Assembly (NCBI RefSeq): GCF_023159225.1
Contig: NC_063174.1
Span: 43,268,191-43,332,190, forward strand
Reading direction: 5' to 3'
Source of the DNA: Perognathus longimembris pacificus
Lineage: Eukaryota; Chordata; Mammalia; Rodentia; Heteromyidae
DNA: 64,000 bases
This document shows, piece by piece, positions 23,147 through 34,518 of this stretch. The position numbers and the translations under genes are program-made. The notes below the pieces were generated by a model. The model searched no databases. It was not told the DNA's origin and saw nothing but the letters and a program-made list of their open reading frames with translations. Every line of letters starts with the position of its first letter. The first letter of the stretch is position 1.

Positions 23147-23398
23147 AAGCCAGGCGCCAGTGACTCAAGCTGTAATCCTAGCTACTTAGGAGGCTGAGAT
23201 CTGAGGATCGTGGTTCAAAGCCAGTTTGGGCAGAAAAGTACCCGGGAGACTCTTATCTCCAATTAATCACTCAAAACCAGAAGTTGAGCTATGGCTCAAA
23301 GTGGTAAAGCACGAGCCTTGAGCAAAATAATGTTCTGGGACAGTACCCAAAACCTGAGTTAAAGCCCCATGACTGAAAGGAGAAAAAAAAAAAAAAGG
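23147..23398 (+). mobile_element. B1-Geo SINE
   Basis: Full-length: B1 23147-23240, linker, Geo 23280-23375, poly(A). Confidence 0.9.
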
Positions 23399-23426
23399 AA
23401 GAAATATAAGATGTAAGAATTAATAT

Positions 23427-23643
23427 ATGGTGGGGGGCTGGGGATATGGCCTAGTGGCAACAGTGCTCGCCTCACACACATGAGGTCCTGGGTTCAATTC
23501 CCCAGCACCACATATACAGAAAATGGCCAGAAGTGGCACTGTGGCTCAAGTGGCAGAGTGGTAGCCTTGAGCAAAAAGAAGCCAGGGACAGTGCTCAGGC
23601 CCTGAGTCCAAAGCTCAGGACTGGCCAAAAAAAAAAAAAAACC
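23427..23643 (+). mobile_element. ID-Geo dimer with perfect target-site duplication
   Basis: Well-preserved dimer. The 11-base duplication agaattaatat is exact at 23416-23426 and 23644-23654. Confidence 0.93.
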
Positions 23644-23775
23644 AGAATTAATATGTGTGTTTCTGTTTGTTTTGTTCTGGTCCTAGGGCTGGAACTCAGG
23701 GACTGGACACTATCTCTGAGCTTCTTTGGTTCGAGGCTAGCATTCTACCACTTCAGCCATGGTACCTCCACTTCT

Positions 23776-23932
23776 TTCTTTCTTTCTTTTTTTTTTTTTT
23801 ACTAGTTTCCCTTCCTTCCTTCCTTCCTTCCTTCCTTCCTTCCTTCCTTCCTTCCTTCCTTCCTTCCTTCCTTCTTTTCTCCCTCCTTTCTCCCTCCTTC
23901 CTTCCCTCCCTCCCTCTCTCTCTCTCTCTTTT
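23776..23932. repeat. (TTTC)/(TTCC)/(TC) microsatellite at a SINE tail
   Basis: About 17 TTCC units plus TTTC and TC runs, next to the 3' end of the antisense ID-Geo. Confidence 0.92.
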
Positions 23933-23933
23933 T

Positions 23934-24123
23934 GCCAGTCCTGGGGCTTGAACTCAGGGCTTGAGCACTGTCCCTGAGCTTCTTTTTGCTGAAGGCTAAC
24001 ACTCCACCACGTGAGCCACAGCCCCACTTCTGGCCTTTTCTGTTTATGTGGTGCTGAGGAATCAAACCCAGAGCTTCATGCACGCTAGGCAAGCACTCTA
24101 CCACCAAGCCACCTTCCCAGCCC
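23934..24123 (-). mobile_element. ID-Geo dimer, antisense, nested
   Basis: Preserved copy inserted in the linker of an older B1-Geo, which dates ID-Geo activity after that B1-Geo. Confidence 0.9.
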
Positions 24124-24540
24124 AAGCGTCTCACAGATTTCCTGGCCAGGCTGGCTTCAGACATCAGCCTCCTGAGTTGCTAAGATTACAGGTATGAGCC
24201 ACTGGCAGCTCACTAAAAGTTCACGCATACTTCTCAAAAAGCATGAAGCCTCAGCTTGAGGAGGGAGCTCGATGGGATTCACACAGCACGGCAGAGCATT
24301 CAGACCTGTGTAGGCCTGGCTCTGAAGTCCTTCCCTTGCTACTTGCCCCATGTTGCCCGCTTCCTCCAGACACCTGTTCCTCCACATTGTGGTGTTTACT
24401 GGGAGGAGCTGTCAATTCCCAATCTTCAAATCTCCTGTGTCATTTGCATCTTGGCAGGAAACAGGTGTTCCACTCCAACAGGGAAATGAAAGAGCCTCAA
24501 AAGAAGGGATAGAAAGTGGTGGCATGTGCCTGTAATAGCT

Positions 24541-24584
24541 GGGGTGGGGGTGGGGGTGGGGGTGGGGGTGGGGGAGGGGGAAGT
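24541..24584 (+). repeat. (GGGGGT)n minisatellite-like run
   Basis: About seven TGGGGG units, strongly G-quadruplex prone on the plus strand. Confidence 0.9.
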
Positions 24585-25412
24585 CCATCCATCCCCAGCA
24601 ACCTTGCCTGCCAGAGGTCTGGACCTGAGGGCCTAGGCTTCCAGAAAGGAGAGGATGGGTAGCAGACAGAAAGTCAAAGAGGTCCCCTTACCTAGGGGTA
24701 CCTGGGGTCTGGTAGTAGAGGACTGGCCTGGCAGTAGCCTCGGTGATTCTGGCCATCCCACAGAGACCCCACCCTGCTCCTCTTCCTGCAGCACCCACGG
24801 TTTCTGAGAGAAGCCTATGTCCAGGCTCCCAATGTGTCCCTCTCACCTTCATTTCCTCTGCTCTCACTGTGGGACTGGGGCTAGACCCTGGAAAGTGACC
24901 CGAAAGGGACCCAGGACACATCTCTCCATCCTCCTGGGTAGAGGAAGCCCCCACCACTCCCCATTAGCCTTGCATCTAGCCCAGCTTGACAGTGTGCTCA
25001 TATCGTGCAGAAGGAGGAGAGCAGCAATGGGGCTGTCATGGCCCTGGGCTCCAGGGACTCATCAGGCTTGAGCCTATCCCTCACTGGGCTACCTGTAGAC
25101 CCTGACAGCCCCAAGCAGGCTGTCTCCACCTTCAGCACACCTTCCTCCTTCTCATGTGACTCCCAAACTCGCCCAGGCTGCCCAGGGCGAGGGAGAGCCC
25201 AAGCATTAGAGGGGGAGCTTTCTTCCTCAAGGCTCTGTGGGTCCAGAGGGAGGCACAGGGGTGTGGGAGGCCAGCTGGGGGTAAGGCAACCCTGAGAGGG
25301 AGAAGTAACCTTTCATCTGGGCTTATCCAGCAAGCTGCCCCCACCCGCCCCCCCACCCCCCTCAGCCCAAGCTGGCTGGCATTGGCATGCGCCATAAATC
25401 TCCAGGATGCTG

Positions 25413-25436
25413 CAGCTGTGACTGGATTATTTATAG
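25413..25436. promoter_or_regulatory. E-box CAGCTG next to a MEF2-type site TTATTTATAG
   Basis: The E-box is at 25413-25418. The decamer at 25427-25436 fits the MEF2 consensus YTAWWWWTAR. The pair resembles muscle or neuronal enhancer grammar. Motif matches alone are weak evidence. Confidence 0.3.
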
Positions 25437-25495
25437 CTCCGGTCTTACATTTCTAACACGAAAATATCACACAAAGGGAAAGGTAATGTAATCTC

Positions 25496-25498
<3 letters not shown>

Positions 25499-25572
<74 letters not shown>
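25499..25572. repeat. (CT)n(CA)n compound microsatellite
   Basis: About 16 CT units followed by about 21 CA units with no interruption. Confidence 0.95.
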
Positions 25573-25575
<3 letters not shown>

Positions 25576-26212
25576 CCTCACTCTATACTTCAGAGCCTTC
25601 CAGAAATCCTTGTGGCTGAAGCAGGAGGGATGAGAGGCTGTCGGCCCCCTCCACCTGTCTCAGCCCCTCCCTCACTCCTTCCCTCCCTCCCTCCCTCCCC
25701 CTCCTCTGTCTGTCACTCACACTTTCCCTCATCCCTGCATGCATCCTCTCAGACACAGCCTCTCCCAGACACGTTCTCACTCGTTCTCTCACACACATAC
25801 ATATCCTCCTCACAGATGTGCACTATTCTGCTCAATTGCTCCCTCCCTCCCCACTCACCCCTCCCCTCCCCAGAGACACACCCCACACTCCTGTCCTTTC
25901 CCTTCTACAATCCATCTGCCTGACTCACATCCCTCCCTGGGGTGGTGTTTGCTTTTTTGCTTTGTCAATGAAGCCGCTGGCACATTAATTACCAGGCCTG
26001 TCCTTGGCTGAAACATTATCAGCTCCTTGTCAATCGCTGAAGGAGGAAGTGTCAGCTTATATTCTTCTGGCTCTACCTTCAAGAATCCCATGGGCATCAC
26101 TCCCCAGGGGGACCACCTGGTGGTACATGGAAGTGAGGATTCTGGCTTCCCATGTCCTTGGATTCACATGCCCAGACACAGCTCACTTCCATCTGAACAG
26201 TTGTAGTAGACA

Positions 26213-26235
26213 ATGTGTGTGTGTGTGTGTGTGTG
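26213..26235. repeat. (GT)n microsatellite
   Basis: About 11 GT units. Confidence 0.85.
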
Positions 26236-26457
26236 TTGTGTATGCATGTGCGAGAATGCAGGCAAGCAAGCATGTGCATGTGCCTCTTAGTCTGGGATTT
26301 GAGCAAATCACAGTATCAGTTTACCCTGAGCTGGGCACAGGACGGTTGGATCTGTGGACAGATGCAGCCTACCATAAGGTGGCATTTCTCAGAAGTCTCT
26401 CCTCATCACCCCCCAACACGCCCCATCTCAGGGGAGTGATGGGAGGGGGTAGATACT

Positions 26458-26654
26458 GTCCCCCAGCTTTTTCTTTTTTCTCAAGGCTTGTACTCTTCCA
26501 CATTGAGCTACAGCTCCACTGCTAGTTTTTAGTTGGTTCATTGGATATAAAAGTCTCATAGATTTCCCTGCCCAGGCTGGCTTTGAACCATGATCTTCAG
26601 ATCTCAGCCTCCTGAGTAGCTAGGATTACAGGTGGGAGTCATCAGCACCTGGCT
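26458..26654 (-). mobile_element. B1-Geo SINE, antisense, Geo cut at its middle
   Basis: The Geo half begins at 'ctgtcccccagctttttc'. The B1 half ends 'catcagcacctggct' and joins the next copy directly. Confidence 0.85.
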
Positions 26655-26845
26655 TGTCCCTTAGCTTTTTTGCTTAAGGCTTGTGCTCTACCACTTGAGC
26701 CACACTTTCACCTCTGGCTTTCCGATGGTTGATTAGACATTAGAGTACCATGGACTTGGCTACTGCAGCTGGCTTTGAACCCCAATCCTCAGATCTCAGC
26801 CTCCTGAGCAGATAGGATTACAGGCGTGAGCCACCAGCACCAGGC
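26655..26845 (-). mobile_element. B1-Geo SINE, antisense, Geo cut at its middle (fused pair)
   Basis: It begins at 'tgtcccttagctttttt', the same Geo position as the fused copy at 15003, with no spacer from the preceding unit. Confidence 0.85.
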
Positions 26846-27438
26846 AGTTCTCAGTGTTTTGACTACTGAGCCCCATCTCCCTTGCTCATGGGAACTCTAC
26901 CTGGAAACAGACACCATGTAGTCACTGTACATGTTTTAGCTCTTCTTAAGGCAGATGAATTTAGTGGAGAACCACAACTAGTCATGGTCTGTGTTCCCTG
27001 ATGGCTAGGTGACAAGCATCCTATGTGTGCCCCTCACAGTCTAGCCCTGACCTGCAGTTGAGAACAGTGATAACACACAACCCATGTCCAAGGGAGTAGC
27101 TTTCATGGGTATTCAGCTGGCCTGGGGCCAGGGGCCTCTTCTGGCCAGAAAGCCATTCCTGGAAACCCCTCTAGCAGCAGCTGAAGTCCTTGGGTTGTTT
27201 ACTCAAGGTCAGGACCTAGGAATGATTGGAAGTGGCCATAAAGAAACCTGGGCCAGAAAATGGCAGATCCAGGCTTCTACTAGGTGCTTCTGTACCAGGG
27301 GACAGAGTGGAGAATTAGCAAATGTCAGGGCAGCTCCACAGAGCTGGAGTTGTGTCCACAGGTGGCCAAGGCAGAAGATGAGCAATGCCAGTCCATAAAC
27401 CCAGGGCCCTCTCTGCCTGACAAAGTGGGAGTGTGGTG

Positions 27439-27439
27439 A

Positions 27440-27493
<54 letters not shown>
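27439..27493. repeat. (GT)n microsatellite
   Basis: About 27 uninterrupted GT units. Confidence 0.95.
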
Positions 27494-27495
<2 letters not shown>

Positions 27496-28789
27496 TAATC
27501 TGCATACTGATTCTTCTCCTCCCCTCCCCTTCTCCTTTTACCTCCCAGCTCCCAGCTCTTAAGGCGCAGGACTGCTCAATCAGAGACAGAAAAGCTTGAC
27601 AAGCGTTTTCTAGCCTACTACAGACCTGACCAGCAGGGAAGAAGCTAAATTATCATATTGGGGAGAGTTGCCAGTAAATCCAGAATGGCCTCATTCCTGA
27701 GTCATGCTGTCCTGCCACCTTAAAGCACCTCGCCTCCCTCATGAATTCTGTGCAGGGGAAATTTCTTATCTCCAACTAGTGGGTAAGTGAGGCCTGGGAT
27801 TGTCTTGTCCTTGCTCAGTGAGCTCCTATGCACGTATCAAAACCCAAGCTAAAGCACTTTCCCCTTCATTACCAATGTGTATGATTCTGGACCTCTACCC
27901 TACTCAATTATGAGCAAATGCATAGGGACTCAGCCTTGTTTATGGCCACATCCCCAATGTTGAATAAATAATAATTGTCCAAGTGACCCAGCAAAGCAAG
28001 GACAAGCCATGCTTACTGACTAGAAGAACTGCCAGGCCCAAATGTCTTCTGGGAAAAGCAAACAGGATGTTTCTATTTAGCAGAGACATTTCCAGGTTTC
28101 AGCGACCCGACACAACCAGATTGCTGTCTGTTCCAAGTCATCGTCTACATACTGCTGCATGAAGGCTGTGGAGGGCTCCAGCACCCAAGGATGACTGTCA
28201 GCCTGTGGCATCCCCCTCCTCCTCTTGCTGGGCCCCGTGGTACCAGTTACATTCCTGGTCCCTTCTCCAGCAGCCAGTCTCCCCACAGCCTCCCTTCTCA
28301 TGCAGATCAGCCAAGATGCCCATCCTCCTTGGAGCACACTAAGGTAGAATAGAAGAGAATGTCAAGGTGACCCCTATCTGACATTAGGCCCTGGAGCCCT
28401 GCTTTGGGAACACCCTCAGACAGGATGAGTCCTCCTTCCCTCCAGCCTAAGCTGAGCCAGAGTCCAGGGAAGTTCCCTCAAGGGCACAGGGACAGAGCTC
28501 AAGGGGAAAAAACAAACAACCTCTGAGCCACCTGTAGCTTCCTTCCACAGTTCAGAAGTGATATTTACTCTGCCAACAGTGCTCCTGCCTCTAGCTCCTT
28601 CCTCACCAACTCAGCCCAGATTACTCTCCAACTCCAGATCCTCAGTCTTAACTTCCCCTGGGCAGGCATCACCAAGCCAACTTCTGTTTTCCTTTAGAAG
28701 ATAACAGTGTTGATACATCATGGCTTTACAACTATGTTGTCTCTTTTGATCCCTTTATAATGCTTAAAGAATGTGTTCTTCTTTTTCAC

Positions 28790-28850
28790 TTAACAGAGGA
28801 GAATCACAAGGCTCAAAATGACTTGCCCAAAGCCACTTGCACAGTATCCG
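28790..28850 (-). mobile_element. MIR fragment, antisense
   Basis: 'acagaggagaatcacaaggc' with 'gacttgcccaaagccac', typical of the MIR core. Confidence 0.5.
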
Positions 28851-29324
28851 GCCCCAAAGCCCCAGTGGACTTTTCCCAAACATCCACCTTTGCCTAACAG
28901 CTTTTTTTTTTCCTGGGGTGCTCTTGCCTGGGAAGGAAACATTCCGTGTTAATGCCCCCAGAGCAATGAGGCAAAGCTAGAACTCCAAAATGGGCAGGAC
29001 AGGAAAAGCAACAAATGTTAAACTCCATGCTCACCCCCAGAGCTCACTTCCTCCTTCCCAAGCCTGTCACAAGAGTGGTGAGCACACAGCTCTATTTGCT
29101 GAGTCCTAGTCTCCACCCCAGCTTCCCGGAGAACCAACAGCCTGTGCCCTCTGCAGGGACCTGCCAGGCCAGCTGGCCTGAACCCATTGCCCAAGATCAG
29201 ATAGGCCTTGGCAAGGAAGACACAGAAGTGCTAGTGTCAGAGAAGGCTGGACAAAAGGGGTGGGAAGTCAGACTTGGCCTTGAAGATGGGACTCTAGGGT
29301 CCAGATTGTGCAGGATTAAGAAAG

Positions 29325-29670
29325 TTAGACCTGCAGCAGAAGGCTCTGGGTTCAAATCCCAGTTCTGGAGCTGCATGTAATTTGGTAGTAGAGCATGTGC
29401 TTAGCATTTATGAAGCCCTGGGTTTAATGGAGGGAGGGAGGGAGGGAGGGAGGGAGGGAGGGAGGGAGGAAGGGAGAAAGACAGAGAATCCAGTGGTTAG
29501 AGGCATGGCTAGAGCATGGGTAGAGCACTAGCCAATGAGCAAAAGCATCAGATGCTTAGTTTAGTCCTGGTCTCAGACCTTAAAACAAAACAGAGAATCT
29601 AGTTCTGTTACTTTCTGACTAAGAGCCATCGTCACTAACTGCCCTGGGCCTCAGTTACTTGGGAGGATGA
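29325..29670 (+). mobile_element. MIR remnant split by ID and Geo-like insertions
   Basis: The MIR start 'gggttcaaatcccagttctg' (29349-29368) resumes near 29600 with 'ctgggcctcagttacttggg'. Between lie a diverged ID (29371-29427), a GGGA tract and a weak Geo-like piece (29490-29580). Confidence 0.5.
29428..29475. repeat. (GGGA)n microsatellite at an ID tail
   Basis: About 11 GGGA units directly after the ID monomer. Confidence 0.92.
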
Positions 29671-30723
29671 ATCAGTCATACTCGGGCAACAAGGTTCCAG
29701 CTCTCCATCTGCGGCCCTACAGTGATGCCAGCCCCTTCACACTCTCAGGTTTGGGGTCGGCCCCCAGGATGGAGGTGTTCACAGTACTTTGCAAGGCTGT
29801 CCTCAGGCTTCCGTCTTAGGAGCTGCAGCCCGTGGAAAGCACGGAGCCCACAGGACTTCCTTTCCTTCCTTCCCTGCTTTCTTTCCCTCAGAAAACACCC
29901 AGCCTCCTGGATTTGGCTTGGTAACCAGAATAAATACATGGCATGCATGGGGCTGGACACTCCATACCTGTCAACAACCTTGGAGAGGCCAGCAGAGGCT
30001 AGCTGGTGGGGCATTGGGGGACCAAGGAACAGTTGGGTGAGTGGGGGGGGGGTCCCTGTTCTGAAGTGGGGGGCACTCTAGGGGAGAAGCAAAGGGATCC
30101 AAACTGGAGGAAGTGGGAGAGCTGTCCTCAAGCTTCAGAGAAAAGTCAGGCTCAAGGGCAGGGCCAAGAAGGCCCCAGTCCAACTTCATTTGTTTGCTGG
30201 TGACCTTGTTGGCACCATTCACCCTTTGTGGGCTGGATTTCTGTGTGTAAAATGAGGTCCTCTGGCAAGTACTTCCCCCCCTGGAATTTTCCAGAATGGG
30301 GTCCCCATGCTCCTCTTTCTCTGAGGCCCTCCACCTTTGTGCTTGTCCACAGCCTTCCTTCTGCATCCTTTTATGACCCCCACCTTACTCCCTCCTCACC
30401 TAGACACGTGGTTTTATTTTTAACCAGAGTTTACAAGCGGGATCTGGAAAAGCCAGTTTGCAGGAGAAGTGCCTGCCCTCGCTGGCTCCCTCCCCCACCT
30501 CTGGGGGTGGGGGGGTGGGGGTGAGTAGCTGGAGCCATGCTTGGCCAGGGGAAAAAGACCAGCACAACAGGTGTGGGTGAAAGGCAGCCGGCCTGGGGAC
30601 TAGGCAGTCCAATCCTAGCCAGCTGGAGGGCTGGAAAAGAGCCCAGCTGGCCCTGGCTGCTCTGTTGGGGAGGAGCAATGCCCCATGGCAGGGGCTGAAA
30701 CAGCAGAACCTTCTGGGCTTTTC

Positions 30724-30731
30724 TGACGTCA
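30724..30731. promoter_or_regulatory. Isolated palindromic CRE TGACGTCA
   Basis: A perfect CRE in a GC-rich, SINE-free interval, about 10.6 kb beyond the 3' end of IRF2BPL. No gene start is recognised next to it. Confidence 0.35.
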
Positions 30732-31480
30732 GCTCCAGAGCAGAAAGTGATTGGCCCAGGGCTTCCTTCTCCCCCTGGGGGAAGTCTCTGGGCCCAGTGG
30801 CCCAATGCCCTGTATTGCAGGCCAACCTCTGTCCTCCTCTGGCAGCAGGGAGAGGGCAGGCAAGGCCAAGTTACCCAACAGGCCGAGTAAGCATGGACTC
30901 AGGGTGCTGGCAGGAAAAGGGCATGAACAGAGTGTTTTGGTTTAGTTTTGCTTTTTGAAGGGCTAATCATAAGTACTTCAAAAATAGCAAGGAAGTAGTC
31001 ATCCTGGAAAAAATCAGAACTCTGTTGGACTTCCTCAGCTTATTTTAAGGTTCAGAGTGTTTTCCACTTTGAATTTTGTCTATGGGGTAGTAGGGAGGTG
31101 ACCATAAATAAGCTTTGGCTACCAGAGGTTTTAATTCAGCTCAGGGACGTCAAAGATCCGAAAGGGAAGGAGGGAGAAGGGATTCAGAGGAGGAAGGAAC
31201 ATGGCCTCTTCCCATAACTATAACCCTTGGAAGAAGAGGCTTTGGGAGAGGAAGGGGCTGTACTGTTAGGAAAGGGGAGCTAGATTAGCATGATCGCAGA
31301 AGGCTGAGGTGTGAGCTCACACAGGGATGGCGAAGCAAGGATCTTTGCAGGGCCCTGCAGCAGGCCTGGCAGCTAGAGATTCCCACTCTTGAACCAGAGC
31401 TGGAGCTAACGTTTGGTTACTATGGAAACAACCATCAAGGCTCTTGATAAGAAGTACAGCAATATGATGGTCACTTGGGC

Positions 31481-31501
31481 GGGGGGGGGGGGGGGGGGGG
31501 A
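31481..31501 (+). repeat. Poly(G) run
   Basis: A run of about 20 G, unusually long for unique sequence and prone to sequencing error. Confidence 0.8.
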
Positions 31502-31962
31502 GCCAGTGGCCTATTTCCTGCAAATGGCTTCCAACAGGGATGCTAGGCTCCCTGAGTCCCCTGGAGGGTAGGGCAGCTCCTAGCTGCCTTCTCTCCCATC
31601 ATTTCCCACATTGGCTCTTGTGTGTCACCACCCCACTGTCCTGTCTACAACCAGGCACCTAGCAGCAAACACTGGCTAAGCACCTATGGAGTCCCAGGCG
31701 CCCTTTCATGCCGTCCCCATTTGCACCTCACACCGCGGGCTTTCTGTAGCGCCTAAGAGCCAGGACAGAAACCTAGATGTCTCAGTGTCATGCTTGCCCT
31801 ACTCCATACCAGACATCCATCCCTGCTCAAGGCCTTTGCTGCGCAGACAAAGCCTTGCCTTTTGTCCCTCTCTTTCCGAGCCAAGCACCTCTCAACTAAT
31901 ACTGAGCCTGATACACCTGTAGGACCTCTGACCTTCACTGGGAACCAGCAGCAACACCAACA

Positions 31963-31988
31963 CCCAGACCCAGACCCAGACCCAGGGC
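31963..31988. repeat. (CCCAGA)n short tandem repeat
   Basis: Four hexamer units; the minus strand is GGGTCT-type and G-quadruplex prone. Confidence 0.8.
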
Positions 31989-32689
31989 TGGCTACATTAT
32001 ACTCAGGGCCTGACGCAAAATGAAATGAATTCTTAAGAACTGTGGGACAGTGGTGGTAAAGCATTAAGCCACCTATTTGAATATAGGGCCCAGTAAGACC
32101 ACAGAGTCCACCCCCATGAAGCCAGTCCCACCTGGAATCTATCTTCCTGGGAACCTGGATCCCAAGAAGCTCCCCCCTGCCTGGAAAAACCACATAGCCT
32201 AAGTCTAATCAAATAAGTATAGCTTAGGGACCAAGTCCTCCCCCTGAGTCCCTAAAGCCTCACACATCTCTCCTCTCATCTTCCAGCTCACATGGGTATA
32301 GCACCAGAGGCTTCCCTGAGCCCTGACTATAATCCTTGAGGAGTACTGACCTAGACAGGATGAGCCAAGGGGCCCAAGGACATCTGTGGGTGCTGGTGAT
32401 AGAGCCAAGGGGAAAGGGGCCCTGCCCCCCTTTCTTTTCCTGATTTATCCTAGTGTCGTCTCCTTGATGCTGTCCTTGATCCTCTAATAGACAGCCTTGG
32501 TCTGTGCCTAGTCAATAAAGACTCCATATCTAGACTTTTCTTCAAGACTCCAAGATCCTGCTAAGCATTTCATTGTAGAGGAACATCTGGGCCTTCAAAC
32601 ATGGGGAAATAGCCACTTTGTGAAGAAAGGTCTCCTGGTGCCTGGTACAAAGCAGATGGATCTCCCTGTGTGAGCATTGTATGGGCAAT

Positions 32690-32830
32690 TGGCACATTTA
32701 ATCTACCCAACCGCACCATGAAATTGATATCATCGTTACTCCCATTTCTCTGATGGGGAAGCCAAGGGGGACAGAGGAGTAAAGTAAACAAGTAGGGGAG
32801 CCAGGATCAAAACCCAGGCCATCTGGTCTC
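32690..32830 (-). mobile_element. MIR fragment, antisense
   Basis: 'cccatttctctgatggggaa' and 'aaacccaggccatctggtc'. Confidence 0.65.
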
Positions 32831-32832
32831 AA

Positions 32833-32950
32833 TTCCCATTTTCCAGAGAGGATACTGAGGTCCAAGGAGATGAAGCATCTTGTTCAATATCAAGAGCAGA
32901 GCCAGGATTTGAACCCAAACATCAATCATTAGATGCTCGTGCAGTATCCA
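32833..32950 (-). mobile_element. Second MIR fragment, antisense
   Basis: 'cccattttccagagaggata' and 'gccaggatttgaacccaaac'; adjoins the previous MIR head to tail. Confidence 0.65.
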
Positions 32951-32974
32951 CCCGAGTCTTGAAAGAGAAGGAAG

Positions 32975-33155
32975 GGAGGCTGGAAATTGGCTTAGTGGTC
33001 GAGCCTAGCATGCTTGAAGCCCTGGGTTCCATTCCTTAGCACAACATAAACAGAAAAAGCCAGAAGTGGTGCTGTGGATCAAGTGGTAGAGTAATAGCCT
33101 TGAGCAAAAAGAAGCCAGGGACAGTGCTCAGGCCCTGAGTTCAAGCCCCAGGACT

Positions 33156-33160
<5 letters not shown>
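32975..33160 (+). mobile_element. ID-Geo dimer
   Basis: ID 32975-33050 with a small deletion, Geo 33058-33158. The tail has become a GA microsatellite. Confidence 0.88.

Positions 33161-33238
<78 letters not shown>
33157..33238. repeat. (GA)n microsatellite at a SINE tail
   Basis: About 40 uninterrupted GA units immediately after 'ggactggc', the Geo 3' end. Confidence 0.95.
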
Positions 33239-33240
<2 letters not shown>

Positions 33241-34500
33241 AAGGGAGGATGTGGAGGACAAAGGAGCCACCGTTCTGGCAGAAGCAGCAGTCTGGCTACT
33301 TCTTTCTTATCCTGGCATCTGCTGAGATCTTGAGGGGCAAACAGCCCTGCTGCAGGACCTCAGCTCAGCCTAGAGAGGGAGAACCCAGTGTGGAGGCCGC
33401 TAGTAACAGGTAGGACAGGAGATAAATAATTAGAAGTCTACAGGCTCTAACTCAGCTGGTTTCCTGGGAGGAGGGGTTGGCCTAGACTACACAGAACAGA
33501 GAAAAAGGAGAAATGAGAAAAAGAGATAGATACTGTTGAGAGATTCACAGGTCCTGGAAGGAAGCAGCTACGGGTTCACAGACACCTGCTGATTCCCAAT
33601 TGTGCGTCCTCCATGGGGGTCAAGACCAAGGTTAGATAGGAGTCACGAGACTAAGACTGTCTCTGAGGCTGATGGCTGCCTTAAGGCCTTGTCTTTCTCT
33701 CAGCCTGCCAGGTCACCCCACTCAGCAAGGTGGCTTGGAGGTCCAGCTGGGCAGCATCAGCCTGGAGCCTGAAAAACTGCTTCCTGGCAGGGCCCCTAGC
33801 CAGGTGGTTTAACCTCAGGTTAGACAAAGAACCCTGGAACAGCTCCTCCCTTAGAGTTTTGTAGCTCCTCTCTTTCTGTCCTGCCTTGAGAAGCTCTCAG
33901 TGCCTCCCTCTCCCACCCCAAAATTATCCTCCTTCCAGGAGGTCCCCTAGAGTGGGCTTGGTGGCATCTCCCCAAACAGGGATCAGCTGACACTAGCTCT
34001 GATCCAAGACCAATAGAGCCCAGGCCCTTTGGCTCCGGCAGATCCATAGTGGGGGAGGGGGGAGCTGAGGCGAGTTTGTGGGAGGTGATCACATGACTGT
34101 CTGGGCTGAGACCCAGGGGCATAGAGTTAATTCCTTCATGTCCACGTGGCATAGCATTCCAGAGCAGCCTCTCCCAGGGAGCTGGCCAACAGCATGGTCA
34201 GTCACCACCAGCTACACAAACCTGTTCTCAGGGGCACTGGACCTCTTAGAGCTGCAGCCACTCAGCAGCCAGAATCCTGGCCAGGACATCAAGTGCTCAT
34301 TCCTCCCACAGAAACCCAAGACCCCCTGGAAGAGCGAAGAGCTAGAGGGAGGTGAGGGGTGGAGCTACAGGAAGAATGAGACCAGGCAGGGCTGTCTGTT
34401 GCCTCTTCCATAAAGCCAGGTGACATTAAGGTCCTACTTGGGACAAAGGGTAAGCAAATGCATCAGTGGTACTCAGTAGACACGATGTTGAAAATGAACT
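33239..34500. other. Unique intergenic sequence
   Basis: No gene or repeat recognised. The stretches 35350-36170, 36405-36850 and 37416-37780 are similar. Confidence 0.5.
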
Positions 34501-34518
34501 ATACAATTTGTGGATGGG

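Larger units (their letters stand above)
23672..24212 (-). mobile_element. B1-Geo SINE, antisense, split by a later ID-Geo insertion
   Basis: The Geo half lies at 23672-23775 and the rest of the linker and B1 half at 24124-24212. The interval between is a TTCC microsatellite plus an ID-Geo dimer. Confidence 0.8.
24213..26212. other. Unique intergenic sequence with G4 and CT/CA repeats
   Basis: No young SINE. Contains the GGGGGT run, a moderately GC-rich stretch (24700-25380) and the E-box/MEF2 pair. No coding exon recognised. Confidence 0.5.
26846..32689. other. SINE-poor intergenic block
   Basis: Nearly 6 kb with only a decayed ID/Geo pair inside a MIR at 29.3-29.7 kb. GC-rich at 30.4-30.9 kb with a CRE. 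No coding exon recognised. Confidence 0.6.

Noticed and set aside
23811..23880. A CRISPR-like or protein repeat array from the regular TTCC units
   Set aside because: Plain tetranucleotide microsatellite without spacers, in a mammalian genome.
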